Positions 25,053-33,250 of a DNA stretch of 64,000 nucleotides are shown piece by piece. Under the pieces are notes generated by a model, which made no database searches, had not been told where the DNA came from, and saw only the letters and a list, made by a program, of their open reading frames with translations. Made by a program: the position numbers and the translations under genes. The DNA is taken from NCBI RefSeq assembly GCF_020515525.1, contig NZ_JAIYEP010000010.1:1-64000 (forward strand). The letters run 5' to 3'. Numbering within the stretch: the stretch's first letter is position 1; the number at the start of each line of letters is the position of its first letter. The stretch comes from Rhodococcus yananensis (GTDB lineage Bacteria; Actinomycetota; Actinomycetes; Mycobacteriales; Mycobacteriaceae).

Positions 25053-25069
25053 CATATCGAAACGATATG
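25053..25069 (-). promoter_or_regulatory. Palindromic operator over the yeiH promoter
   Basis: CATATCG-AAA-CGATATG is a perfect 7-bp inverted repeat. It overlaps TATGAT, a near-consensus -10 on the minus strand. A repressor binding here would shut off the YeiH-type gene. The cognate regulator is not encoded next to it. Confidence 0.65.
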
Positions 25070-25082
25070 TATCCGAGTCATC

Positions 25083-25775
25083 TCATACGTGTTGCGCATG
25101 AGATGGGGACTCGAGGACGCGTCCGTCCCGCACCTGCACGACCCGGTCCGTTCCGGCGAGATGGGTCAGGTCATGGGTCACGAGCACCGTGGCACAGTCA
25201 CGTTCCCTCGTCAGGTCCGTGATCAGCCGGACGATCGCCGCGCCGCGCTCGTGATCCAGGGCGCTCGTCGGTTCGTCGATCAGCAGTACCGACGGTTCGT
25301 TCATGAGTGCGCGGGCGATGTTCACCCGCTGGCGCTGGCCGCCCGACAACTGGTGCGGCCGACGATCCGCGACGTCGCCCAACCCGACCGCGTCGAGGAG
25401 TGCCAGCGCGCGGTCGCGCACGCCGGAGGGAGATCGCCCGTCGATCACCGCCATCACCTGGAGCTGCTCGACGGCGGTGAGCGACGGAAGCAGGTTCGGC
25501 TGCTGGAACACGATCCCGATGCGGCGGCGCCGCAGCTCGGCGAGCTCACCGCGACCGAGGCCGGCGATGTCGGTGCCGGCGACCACCACGGATCCCGAAT
25601 CGGGAGTCACGAGGGTCGCGGCAACCGCGAGGAGACTCGACTTGCCCGACCCGGACGGTCCCACGACCGCCGTGACGCAGCCGGCGGGCACGTCGAGGTC
25701 GACGTGATCGAGTGCGACGACACGGCCGTCGCCGTCGGGGTAGGTGAGGGTGACATCGGTCAGTTTCAGGCTCAT
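25083..25775 (-). CDS. ABC transporter ATP-binding protein, LolD/MacB type
   Basis: A 230-residue ATPase with GPSGSGKSSLL (about residue 40), FQQPNLLPSL, the signature LSGGQRQRVNIAR and Walker B LLIDEPTSALD. The long Q-loop region and overall length fit the LolD/MacB/FtsE-like group, which uses ATP for conformational work on membrane or cell-envelope substrates rather than import. The start overlaps the permease stop by 4 bases. It should pair with the FtsX-like permease encoded just upstream. Confidence 0.92.
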   Translation of the reverse strand: MSLKLTDVTLTYPDGDGRVVALDHVDLDVPAGCVTAVVGPSGSGKSSLLAVAATLVTPDSGSVVVAGTDIAGLGRGELAELRRRRIGIVFQQPNLLPSLTAVEQLQVMAVIDGRSPSGVRDRALALLDAVGLGDVADRRPHQLSGGQRQRVNIARALMNEPSVLLIDEPTSALDHERGAAIVRLITDLTRERDCATVLVTHDLTHLAGTDRVVQVRDGRVLESPSHAQHV

Positions 25776-26854
25776 CGGGCACTTCCCAGGGCGATCAGAG
25801 GGTCGACGGACGTGACGCGGCGGACGGCGAGGGCGGCTCCGGCAGCGCCGAGCACCACCGTCACCAGTGACGGGACGACGAGGGTGGCGGGGGCGAGATC
25901 GAACGGCACCGTCCCGGACACGGCCGCGCCGATCCCGGCCGCCAGCGCGGTCCCGACGGCGGTACCGGCGACGAGCAGGACCACGGCCTGCCCGAGCGCA
26001 TCCCGGAGCAACGATCCGGTGGAGGCACCGAGCGCCTTGAGCACCGCGATGTCGCCGCTGCGCTGGATCGTCCACACCGTGAAGAACGCGCCGATGACGA
26101 GTGCCGCGATGACGAACAGGAATCCCCGCATGAGCTGCAACGAGCCGTTCTCCGCCGTGAAGGAACCGATTGCCGACAACGAGTCGGTCTTCGACACCGC
26201 CAGGACACCGGTCGCCTCGCCGACGGCGTCCGCGTCGAAATCGGAGGTCGTGGTCAACGCCACCACCGAGGCTTCCGGGTCGGTGAGTTCCGTCCACACG
26301 ACGGGGGTGTGCGAGAACGAATCGTCGCCGCGCACCGCGACGACCGTGAGCTCACGGTCCCCCACGAGCACGGTGTCTCCCACCGTCGCGGCCAGTTCGT
26401 CGGCCGCGGCGGTCGACAACACCGTCGTCGAGACGGTGACGGACTCCCCGCCCGGCACCAGCGCCGAACCCGACCGGACCGCGAACACCGACACCGTCGC
26501 CGTGCCGGTCGGTGCGCTCGCGCGGGCCGTCGACACACCGAGGGGTTCCGCGGCGGTCACGCCCGGCATCGCGCCGAGACGCTCCCACCGGTCACGTGAG
26601 ACGGTGGACGTCGTGAACGACGGGTCCTGCCCGTCGGCGGGTTCGGCGAACGCGATCCTGTCGGCGGGCAGCGCCTCGATCGCAGAGATGTTCTGCTGGG
26701 CCAGTCCCGCCGTCAGGCCCGACAGGATCCCGACGAGCAGGGTGATCAGCGCGATGACGGTGCCCATCAGGGCGAATCGTCCCTTCGCGAAACTCAGGTC
26801 TCTCCAGGCAACGAACACGGCAACTGCTTTCTCGTCGGGTTTCGGGGTCGACAT
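25772..26854 (-). CDS. FtsX/MacB-like ABC transporter permease
   Basis: A 360-residue permease with a topology typical of FtsX/MacB proteins. One N-terminal membrane segment (about 27-50) is followed by a large periplasmic-type domain of about 190 residues and three C-terminal membrane segments. AVLKALGASTGSLLRDALGQA is the characteristic cytoplasmic loop. MSTPKPDEKAVAVFVAWRDL begins the conserved part. It forms an operon with the ATPase and is divergent from a NarL-type two-component system, the arrangement seen for antibiotic-response or envelope-stress transporters. Confidence 0.9.
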   Translation of the reverse strand: MSTPKPDEKAVAVFVAWRDLSFAKGRFALMGTVIALITLLVGILSGLTAGLAQQNISAIEALPADRIAFAEPADGQDPSFTTSTVSRDRWERLGAMPGVTAAEPLGVSTARASAPTGTATVSVFAVRSGSALVPGGESVTVSTTVLSTAAADELAATVGDTVLVGDRELTVVAVRGDDSFSHTPVVWTELTDPEASVVALTTTSDFDADAVGEATGVLAVSKTDSLSAIGSFTAENGSLQLMRGFLFVIAALVIGAFFTVWTIQRSGDIAVLKALGASTGSLLRDALGQAVVLLVAGTAVGTALAAGIGAAVSGTVPFDLAPATLVVPSLVTVVLGAAGAALAVRRVTSVDPLIALGSAR

Positions 26855-26968
26855 CCACCCTCGTCGAACCGGGCCCCGGCGACATCGCCCGCGGGTGAGC
26901 ACTTCCGGCACCGAACGGTGGCGGCGTGTCTCCATCTTTCGACAGATGTGGCAGACGCCGAACACCCG

Positions 26969-26974
26969 TAGGCT
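26969..26974 (+). promoter_or_regulatory. -10 element (TAGGCT) of the two-component operon
   Basis: TAGGCT ends 9 bases before the GTG at 26984, predicting a leaderless transcript. Slightly upstream CATCT-TTCGAC-AGATG (26931-26946) is a short inverted repeat that could bind the response regulator in the 129-bp divergent region. Confidence 0.4.
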
Positions 26975-26983
26975 GGGACGATC

Positions 26984-28192
26984 GTGCACACCCCGATCCC
27001 CCGAACCCCGCCTCCCGCTCTGCGGATCCTCGCAGCCTGCCTGCACGTGCTCGTCGCCGGGCTGCTGGCACTGACCGTGGTCCGGGCGGTGACCGCCGAC
27101 GATCCGCGGGCCGGTGTGATCGCCGTCATCGCGATCGCGATGCTCGTCGCGTACGCGGCGGGACCGTCGACCCCCGCCGTCGGCACGTCACCCGTCGCGA
27201 CGGGTGTGTGGTTCACGACCGTCGGTGCCCTGTGGCTGGCCCTGCTGACACTGTCCGCGGAGGCGGTGTGGCTCGCCTTCCCCCTGTACTTCGTGGCGCT
27301 GCACCTGTTGCCGCCGCGAGCGGCACTCGTCGCGGTGATCGCGACCGCGGTTGCCGCGGTCGTCGGATTCACCGCGCACCAGGGCGCATTCGCACCGGCG
27401 ACCGCGCTCGGACCGGCGCTCGGCGCGGCGGTGGCGGTGGCGGTCGTGTGGGGTTATCAGGCTCTCTATCGGGAGAGCGAGCAACGCCGCCTCCTCATCG
27501 AGGAGCTCACCGCGACGCGCGCGGATCTGGCCGCCGCACAGCACGACGCCGGTGTCGCCGCCGAGCGGGAACGTCTCGCCCGCGAGATCCACGACACCCT
27601 CGCGCAGGGACTGTCGAGCATCCAGTTGCTGCTGCGCGCCGCCGAACGTGCCCTGCCCTCACGCGTCGACGACGCCGCCGCCTACGTCGTGCAGGCCCGT
27701 ACCGCGGCCACCGACAATCTCGCCGAGGCGCGCAGGTTCGTCGCGGCGCTCACCCCACCGGCACTGGACGATTCGACCCTCGCCGGTGCACTCGACCGGT
27801 TGTGCACCGATCTCTCCGCCCGGCACCGGATCGCCGCCCGATTCCACGCGACCGGTACCCCGGTGCCGCTGCCCACCCCCTACGAGGTGGCGCTGCTTCG
27901 CATCGCGCAGTCCGCGCTCGGCAACACCGTCGCGCACGCGGAGGCGACCGCGGTCGAGGTCACCCTCAGCTACCTCGACGACGAGGTCGCCGTCGACATC
28001 GTCGACAACGGCCGCGGTTTCGATCCGGTGGCGACCCCCCACCCCAGCCCCGACGCCGGCGGATTCGGTCTGGCGGCGATGCGCGCCCGCACCGTCGATC
28101 TGGGCGGTACGTTCACCATCGAGTCCACACCGGGACACGGCACCGCGCTCGCCGCGCGACTGCCGATCCCCGACGCGGAGGTCGAAGCGTGA
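26984..28192 (+). CDS. Sensor histidine kinase, NarL/DesK type
   Basis: A 402-residue kinase. The N-terminal 160 residues hold five or six hydrophobic segments, a membrane-embedded sensor with almost no extracytoplasmic loop. The dimerisation domain has the phospho-acceptor motif REIHDTLAQGLSS near residue 200. The ATPase domain has a degenerate N-box (GNTVAHAEAT) and the G boxes DNGRGFDP and GGFGLAAMRAR. Such intramembrane sensors often detect cell-envelope stress and control an adjacent ABC transporter, here the divergent MacB-like unit. The response regulator start overlaps its stop (GTGA). Confidence 0.93.
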   Translation: MHTPIPRTPPPALRILAACLHVLVAGLLALTVVRAVTADDPRAGVIAVIAIAMLVAYAAGPSTPAVGTSPVATGVWFTTVGALWLALLTLSAEAVWLAFPLYFVALHLLPPRAALVAVIATAVAAVVGFTAHQGAFAPATALGPALGAAVAVAVVWGYQALYRESEQRRLLIEELTATRADLAAAQHDAGVAAERERLAREIHDTLAQGLSSIQLLLRAAERALPSRVDDAAAYVVQARTAATDNLAEARRFVAALTPPALDDSTLAGALDRLCTDLSARHRIAARFHATGTPVPLPTPYEVALLRIAQSALGNTVAHAEATAVEVTLSYLDDEVAVDIVDNGRGFDPVATPHPSPDAGGFGLAAMRARTVDLGGTFTIESTPGHGTALAARLPIPDAEVEA

Positions 28193-28824
28193 GTGCTACC
28201 CCCATCCGGCTCCTGCTCGCCGACGACCATCCGATCGTGCGGGCCGGTCTCCGCGCGGTCCTCGACACCGAACCCGGCATGACGGTGGTCGCGGAGGCGG
28301 CGACGGCGGAGGAGGCGGTCGAGCGGTCCGCCGCCGGTGACATCGACGTCGTCGTGATGGATCTGCAGTTCGGCCGCGGGATGACCGGGGCGCAGGCCAC
28401 CGCCGCGATCACCGCGCGCCCCGGGGCACCGCGTGTCCTCGTCGTCACCACATACGGCACCGACGCCGACACCCTCCCCGCCATCGAGGCCGGTGCCACC
28501 GGATATCTGCTCAAGGACGCACCACCGGAGGAACTCGCGGCCGGGATCCGGTCGGCCGCGTCGGGACGCACCACACTCGCGCCGTCGGTGGCCGATCGGC
28601 TCGTCGACCGGATGCGCAATCCGGCGGTGACCCTCACCCGCCGCGAGGTGGAGGTGCTGACGTTGGTCGCGGAGGGCCTCCCCAACCAGATGATCGGCCG
28701 TCGCCTGCACCTGACGGAGGGCACCGTCAAATCACATCTGGCGCACATCTACACCAAGCTGGACGTCACCTCGCGTACCGCCGCGGTCGCGGCGGCCGCC
28801 GAACTCGGCCTCATCCGCCGCTGA
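28189..28824 (+). CDS. NarL/LuxR-type response regulator
   Basis: A 211-residue two-domain regulator. The receiver domain has LLLADDHPIVRAG, the phosphorylated Asp in VVMDLQFG and the switch lysine in LLKDAPP. A LuxR-type helix-turn-helix follows at about residues 145-205 (LTRREVEVLTLVAEGLPNQMI). Its start codon overlaps the kinase stop by 4 bases. It most likely controls the divergent ABC transporter and its own operon. Confidence 0.94.
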   Translation: MSATPIRLLLADDHPIVRAGLRAVLDTEPGMTVVAEAATAEEAVERSAAGDIDVVVMDLQFGRGMTGAQATAAITARPGAPRVLVVTTYGTDADTLPAIEAGATGYLLKDAPPEELAAGIRSAASGRTTLAPSVADRLVDRMRNPAVTLTRREVEVLTLVAEGLPNQMIGRRLHLTEGTVKSHLAHIYTKLDVTSRTAAVAAAAELGLIRR

Positions 28825-28837
28825 CGCTCACCCGTGT

Positions 28838-28893
28838 CCGAGCGAACGTATCGCTCGATCGATCGAATCGATCGGGTGTACCACTCGCTCGGA
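28838..28893. repeat. Imperfect inverted repeat, family A copy 2
   Basis: Outer arms CCGAGCGA/TCGCTCGG and inner arms CGATCGAT/ATCGATCG pair, with 10 unpaired central positions on each side. Bases 28868-28893 are identical to 17956-17981. It lies 14 bases after the response-regulator stop, between convergent genes, where a terminator is expected. Confidence 0.85.
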
Positions 28894-28966
28894 TGCGGGG
28901 AGGGGTGTATCGCACGCCGCACCGCGAACACAGGTCGACGGGCCACGAGTCGTCAGGCGTCAGCCG

Positions 28967-29839
28967 TCAGCCTCCGGGCGGGATCGGGTAGGTGACGCCG
29001 GTGAGCTTCTCCGACAACTCCCACAGTCGACGCGCGGCCCCACGGTCGCGGGCACGACGGGCGGCACGCGCCGGGTGCGGCGACCCGTACAGCAGCAGGT
29101 TCGGGCCGACGAATCCCCCGGGCAGGTCGGGTTCGGTCGCCGCGAACACCACCGATTCCGCGCCCTGCGCGGGTGTGCGCTGCAGAATCGTCTTGCCGAA
29201 CGTGAACAATCGGTCGAACCACGTTCCGGTGTGCCCGCCGACGCCGGTCGCGGCGTAGCCGGGGTGCGCCGCGACCGCCCGCAGCGGCGACCGCGCTGCG
29301 GCGAGCCGTCGTTCCAGTTCGAGACTGAACAGCAGGTTCGCGAGCTTCGACTGCGCATAGCCGCCCGCGCGACGGTAGCGACGATGCTCGAAGTTCGGGT
29401 CGTCGAGGTCGATGCGCCCGACGAGGTGCGCCGCGCTCGTCACCGTCACCACCCGAGTGGTGAGTCGGTCGAGGAGCAGTCCCGTGAGCGCGAAATGTCC
29501 GAGATGGTTGGTCCCGAACTGCATCTCGAAACCGTCGACGGTGCGCGTGTACGGCAACGCCATGACGCCCGCGTTGTTGACGAGCACGTCGATACGCCGG
29601 TCGCCGAGTTCTTCCGTGAATGCGCGTATCGACGCCAGGTCGGCGAGGTCGAGCCGGTGCATCGATGCGCCGGACCCGAGTTCCTCGGCGATCGCACGCC
29701 CCTTGTCGACGTTGCGGCCCGCGAGCACCACGGTGGCACCGGCCGCTCCGAGGGATCGGGCGGTTGCTTCTCCCACACCGCTGGTCGCCCCGGTCACCAC
29801 GAAGGTGCGGTCGGCCAGCGGTGCGAACTCAGGCGCCAA
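28967..29839 (-). CDS. Short-chain dehydrogenase/reductase (retinol-dehydrogenase/WW-oxidoreductase-like)
   Basis: A 290-residue NADP(H)-type oxidoreductase with a [15 protein letters not shown] cofactor loop at about residue 17, NNAGVMA, the active-site Tyr-Lys in [12 protein letters not shown], and a C-terminus reminiscent of plant and animal retinol dehydrogenase-like SDRs. The substrate is unknown. The predicted start is TTG at 29839, 11 bases inside the end of the mycolyltransferase gene, suggesting coupled translation. No better start exists before the cofactor loop. Confidence 0.88.
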   Translation of the reverse strand: MAPEFAPLADRTFVVTGATSGVGEATARSLGAAGATVVLAGRNVDKGRAIAEELGSGASMHRLDLADLASIRAFTEELGDRRIDVLVNNAGVMALPYTRTVDGFEMQFGTNHLGHFALTGLLLDRLTTRVVTVTSAAHLVGRIDLDDPNFEHRRYRRAGGYAQSKLANLLFSLELERRLAAARSPLRAVAAHPGYAATGVGGHTGTWFDRLFTFGKTILQRTPAQGAESVVFAATEPDLPGGFVGPNLLLYGSPHPARAARRARDRGAARRLWELSEKLTGVTYPIPPGG

Positions 29840-30818
29840 TCGACGCTTTCATCATCGGGAGCATGGCCCAGAGTTCGTCCTGCCAGTAGCCCCACGTGTG
29901 GGTGCCGCGCGCGGGGAACGAGAAGTGTGCGCTGTCGATACCCAGGGTGGCCAGCCGCACCTGGAATGCGCGGTTCTGTGCGAGCGCGAGCGCTTCGAGA
30001 CCCATCGCGTTCGACGTGTTGTAGACGCCGACCAGCGAGTCCGGGTTGTCGTACTGTCCGGGCAGACCGCTGGCCGCGGACACCCACATCGGCAGGCCGC
30101 GCAGCTGCGGTGCGGCGACGAACGGGTCGTGGCGCAGCCACGCCGGATCCCACGGCGGACCCCACATCGCGTCGGAGTTGTAGCCGCCGGCGTCGAGCAT
30201 CGCCAGACGGATGGCTTCGCGCATGCCGGGCGCCGACAGGTTCAGGTAGCCCGACAGCGAACCCGCGAACGTGAACTGGTCGCGGTGGTAGGCCGCGAGG
30301 ATCAGGGCCGCGTTGCCGCCCATCGACAGACCGACCACGGCGTTGCTGTTGCGGTCGATGCCGTACCGGGTGAGGTGATCGGGCAGGTTCTGGGTGAGGA
30401 AGGACTCCCACTTGTAGGTGTACGGCTGACCGTTGAAGTTGCTCGGCGCGTACCAGTCGGCGTAGAAGCTCGACTGTCCTCCGACCGGCATGACGACGTT
30501 GATGCCGTTGTCGGCGAGCCACGCCGCGTTGGTCTCGTGTTCCCAGCCGCTGACGTCGTCGGTCGCGCGGAGCCCGTCGAGCAGATACACGGCCTTGTTG
30601 CTGCCGTTGTTCGCGAACCAGATGCGGACCTTGATCTCACCGACGCCGCCCGGTGCGGGCACCATGTCCTCGGTGAACCGCGTGTAGGGGTCGGCGGATG
30701 CGGTACCCGCGCCGAGACCCGTGAAGACCAGGGCGAGCGGCACGACGACGGCTGCCACCAGCAACCGGACCAGCGCGCGCGCCCCCCGACGCCTTCCAAC
30801 TTCGGTCGTATTCGTCAC
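29829..30818 (-). CDS. Antigen 85-type mycolyltransferase/esterase (secreted)
   Basis: A 329-residue alpha/beta hydrolase with an N-terminal signal sequence: a basic stretch, a hydrophobic run near residues 18-38, then ASADP at the cleavage site. The nucleophile motif GLSMGG, and [12 protein letters not shown] near the end preceded by the catalytic His region (ARGTHTW), match the Ag85/mycolyltransferase family. These enzymes transfer mycolic acids to trehalose and arabinogalactan in the cell wall. The GTG at 30818 has GGGGAG six bases upstream and is preferred to an ATG at 30848. Confidence 0.9.
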   Translation of the reverse strand: MTNTTEVGRRRGARALVRLLVAAVVVPLALVFTGLGAGTASADPYTRFTEDMVPAPGGVGEIKVRIWFANNGSNKAVYLLDGLRATDDVSGWEHETNAAWLADNGINVVMPVGGQSSFYADWYAPSNFNGQPYTYKWESFLTQNLPDHLTRYGIDRNSNAVVGLSMGGNAALILAAYHRDQFTFAGSLSGYLNLSAPGMREAIRLAMLDAGGYNSDAMWGPPWDPAWLRHDPFVAAPQLRGLPMWVSAASGLPGQYDNPDSLVGVYNTSNAMGLEALALAQNRAFQVRLATLGIDSAHFSFPARGTHTWGYWQDELWAMLPMMKASIGA

Positions 30819-30985
30819 ACCGAACTCCCCTTGTGCGTCCGACACCATCAGTAACTCCAGTCACACGGTATACGCGGACACGAGCCTCAAGCAGGCTTGC
30901 ACACAATCGTTATCCTGCAAAGTCGAATGGCGATCCCCGCCCGTGCGATCCACCCGCGCAGACGCCTCCGATCCGGCACGACGAC

Positions 30986-30991
30986 TACGCT
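30986..30991 (+). promoter_or_regulatory. -10 element (TACGCT) of the pseudouridine synthase gene
   Basis: TACGCT ends 8 bases before the GTG at 31000, predicting a leaderless or nearly leaderless mRNA for this gene. Confidence 0.45.
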
Positions 30992-30999
30992 GTCGGGAC

Positions 31000-31920
31000 G
31001 TGCCCGATGCCCCGCTGCCCGTCCGCGACGGCCTGAACCCGACCCGCCTCCGACTCCCGGAGAACTGCCCGTCGGAAACCGTCGTCGACTACCTGACCAG
31101 CAGGTTCCCCGACGACGCCGATCGGCTCACCGAAAAGATCACGGCGGGCGAAGTGGTCTGGGGCGACGGGAGCGCCGTCACCGCGACGAGCCGGTACGTC
31201 GCAGGCGCGTTCGTGTTCCTCCACCGTGATCCGCCCGTCGAGGACCGTGTCCCGTTCGAGATCGACGTGCTGTACCGGGACGACTCCGTCCTCGTCGTCG
31301 ACAAACCGCATTTCCTGCCGACCACGCCGCGCGGGTCGTGGATCACCGAAACCGCGGTGGTGCGGTTGCGGCGCGAGTTCGACCTTCCCGAGTTGACTCC
31401 GGCACACCGCCTGGACCGTCTCACCGCGGGTGTTCTGATCTTCACCGTCCGGCGCGAACTGAGACGCCCGTACCAGATGTTGTTCGAGCGACGTCTCGTC
31501 ACGAAGGAGTACGAGGCCGTGGCCGGTATCCGCCCCGACCTGACGTTCCCGCGCGAACTCCGCAGCCGGATCCGCAAGGATCGCGGTGTGCTGCAGGCCC
31601 GCGAGGTGCCCGGCGAACCGAATGCGGTCACGCGGATCGAGGTCGGCGACGTCGACGGCGATCGTGCCCTGTACCGGCTGCGCCCACGCACCGGGAAGAC
31701 CCACCAACTGCGGGTGCACATGAATTCGCTCGGTGTCCCGATTCTCGGCGACCCGCTCTACCCCGAGGTGTACGACCTTGCGCGCGACGACTTCTCGTCG
31801 CCATTGCAGTTGCTGGCACGCTCGGTGGAATTCGACGATCCGATCACGGGTCGGCGGACCCTCTTCACAAGCCGAAGAAACCTGGCAGCATGGACAGCAC
31901 CGCACCGGGACCGACGCTGA
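31000..31920 (+). CDS. RluA-family RNA pseudouridine synthase
   Basis: A protein of about 306 residues that isomerises uridine to pseudouridine in rRNA or tRNA. The catalytic motif HRLDRLTAGVL (Asp as nucleophile) lies near residue 135. VLYRDDSVLVVDKP precedes it and LRPRTGKTHQLRVHMNSLG follows, in the family order. The N-terminal 85 residues form an S4-like region. The target base is unknown. The GTG at 31000 is set by a -10 element 8 bases upstream. The SRPBCC gene follows closely on the same strand. Confidence 0.87.
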   Translation: MPDAPLPVRDGLNPTRLRLPENCPSETVVDYLTSRFPDDADRLTEKITAGEVVWGDGSAVTATSRYVAGAFVFLHRDPPVEDRVPFEIDVLYRDDSVLVVDKPHFLPTTPRGSWITETAVVRLRREFDLPELTPAHRLDRLTAGVLIFTVRRELRRPYQMLFERRLVTKEYEAVAGIRPDLTFPRELRSRIRKDRGVLQAREVPGEPNAVTRIEVGDVDGDRALYRLRPRTGKTHQLRVHMNSLGVPILGDPLYPEVYDLARDDFSSPLQLLARSVEFDDPITGRRTLFTSRRNLAAWTAPHRDRR

Positions 31921-31946
31921 CCGCGTCATTCACGTCGGGAGGATCC

Positions 31947-32453
31947 ATGGAACTCGGCAGTATTTCCCGTACCTACGACGGGCGGGTGGCGTTGCGCTTC
32001 GAGCGTGAATTCCCACAGGCCCCGGACACCGTCTGGCAGGTCCTCACCGACCCGCAGCGCCTACGCGAATGGTTCCCGGTGAACGCCGATGTCGACCTCA
32101 CCCCGGGCGCGACGGTGCGTTTCCACCTCGCCGACGACGACCTACGCCGCCGGGTACTCCCCCACGGTCACACGACGTCGGGCACCGTCCTCGTCGTGCA
32201 GACGGGGAAGATCCTCGAATTCATGTGGGATTCCGACATCCTGCACTGGGAGTTGACGCCCGACGGATCCGGCGGATGCTGGCTCACCCTCACCCACACC
32301 ACCGACGACGAGGACGACGCGTACGCCCACGGCGCGGGCTGGCACGCGGGATTCGAGGTGTTCGAAGCCCAGCTGCAGGGCCGCCCCGTCGACTGGTCAC
32401 CGTCGCAGCGGATGATCGAACTGGCGGAGCACTACCGCGGCCCGGGGGCCTGA
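31947..32453 (+). CDS. SRPBCC (START/AHSA1-like) domain protein
   Basis: A 168-residue protein of the activator-of-Hsp90 (AHSA1)-like SRPBCC fold. RFEREFPQAPDTVWQVLTDPQRLREWFP is the typical opening, and GWHAGFEVFEAQL with SQRMIELAEHY forms the terminal helix. These proteins bind hydrophobic ligands in a deep cavity; many in actinobacteria have unknown roles or pair with ArsR regulators. The ATG at 31947 has GGAGG 4 bases upstream. The gene follows the pseudouridine synthase by 26 bases. Confidence 0.85.
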   Translation: MELGSISRTYDGRVALRFEREFPQAPDTVWQVLTDPQRLREWFPVNADVDLTPGATVRFHLADDDLRRRVLPHGHTTSGTVLVVQTGKILEFMWDSDILHWELTPDGSGGCWLTLTHTTDDEDDAYAHGAGWHAGFEVFEAQLQGRPVDWSPSQRMIELAEHYRGPGA

Positions 32454-32499
32454 ACGTCGACGAAACGCCGACGCGTACCGCGCACGAGTCGGGGGGCGG

Positions 32500-33024
32500 T
32501 CAGCCGGGGTGATCGGTCGCGACCCGACCGGAGCGGCGCCGCGCCGTCTGTTCGATGATCTCGGGTGCCCACGCGCCGATGGCGTCCCAGTCGCGGAAAT
32601 CGCCGATGCGTGCGCCGATGACCCGCGCCACGATGCGTTCACCCGGCCCGAGGACCGACGGGTCGAGTTTGCCGGCGAACATCCGGTGTTCACGGGCGCG
32701 GAGCCGCGCGGCGACGTCGGAGATCACGTAGGGCCGGTTCACGGGATGCCCCTGCTCGGCGATCGGACCGGACGAGAAGAGGAACACCGCGCGCCCGCGC
32801 AGGTCGGTGGCGAACCTCTCGACGAACTCCCGCGCAGGCCGCAACCAGCGATTGCGGTAGACGGCGCTGCCGACGACGACAGCGTCGTACCCCTGCACCC
32901 CGGTCACCCGCTCGGGCGCCACCACGTCGACCTCGGCGCCGTGATGGCGCAGCGCCGCGGCAAGTGCCGTGGCGATCTCGGAGGTGGAGCCGTGCTTGCT
33001 GGCCGCCGCCACCAGAATCCTCAT
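32500..33024 (-). CDS. Flavodoxin-domain protein
   Basis: A 174-residue protein with the FMN phosphate-binding loop AASKHGSTSEIA at residues 7-18, YDAVVVGSAVYRNRW, and FLFSSGPI in the positions of the flavodoxin fold. The fold is related to menaquinone-dependent protoporphyrinogen oxidase HemG and to actinobacterial redox flavodoxins. It probably carries electrons or oxidises a small molecule in the cytosol. It is convergent with the SRPBCC gene and divergent from CYTH-CHAD. Confidence 0.87.
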   Translation of the reverse strand: MRILVAAASKHGSTSEIATALAAALRHHGAEVDVVAPERVTGVQGYDAVVVGSAVYRNRWLRPAREFVERFATDLRGRAVFLFSSGPIAEQGHPVNRPYVISDVAARLRAREHRMFAGKLDPSVLGPGERIVARVIGARIGDFRDWDAIGAWAPEIIEQTARRRSGRVATDHPG

Positions 33025-33250
33025 CCTCAACCCTTCGGAACTCCCCCCGCGCCCTCCATGATCACCCGCCGATCGCCCGTTTGACCAGGGCACAAGTGCC
33101 CATTGACCGGATCGCGTGGATTCCGGCCCGTGATTCACGACATTACGGACGCCGGTTCGGTGGTGGGCGCGCTCGGATCGTGACAGCCTCGACATCGAGG
33201 ACACCGGGCGGTCCGGGTGTCCGGCCACGAGCAGCCCGACAGGAGCATCG

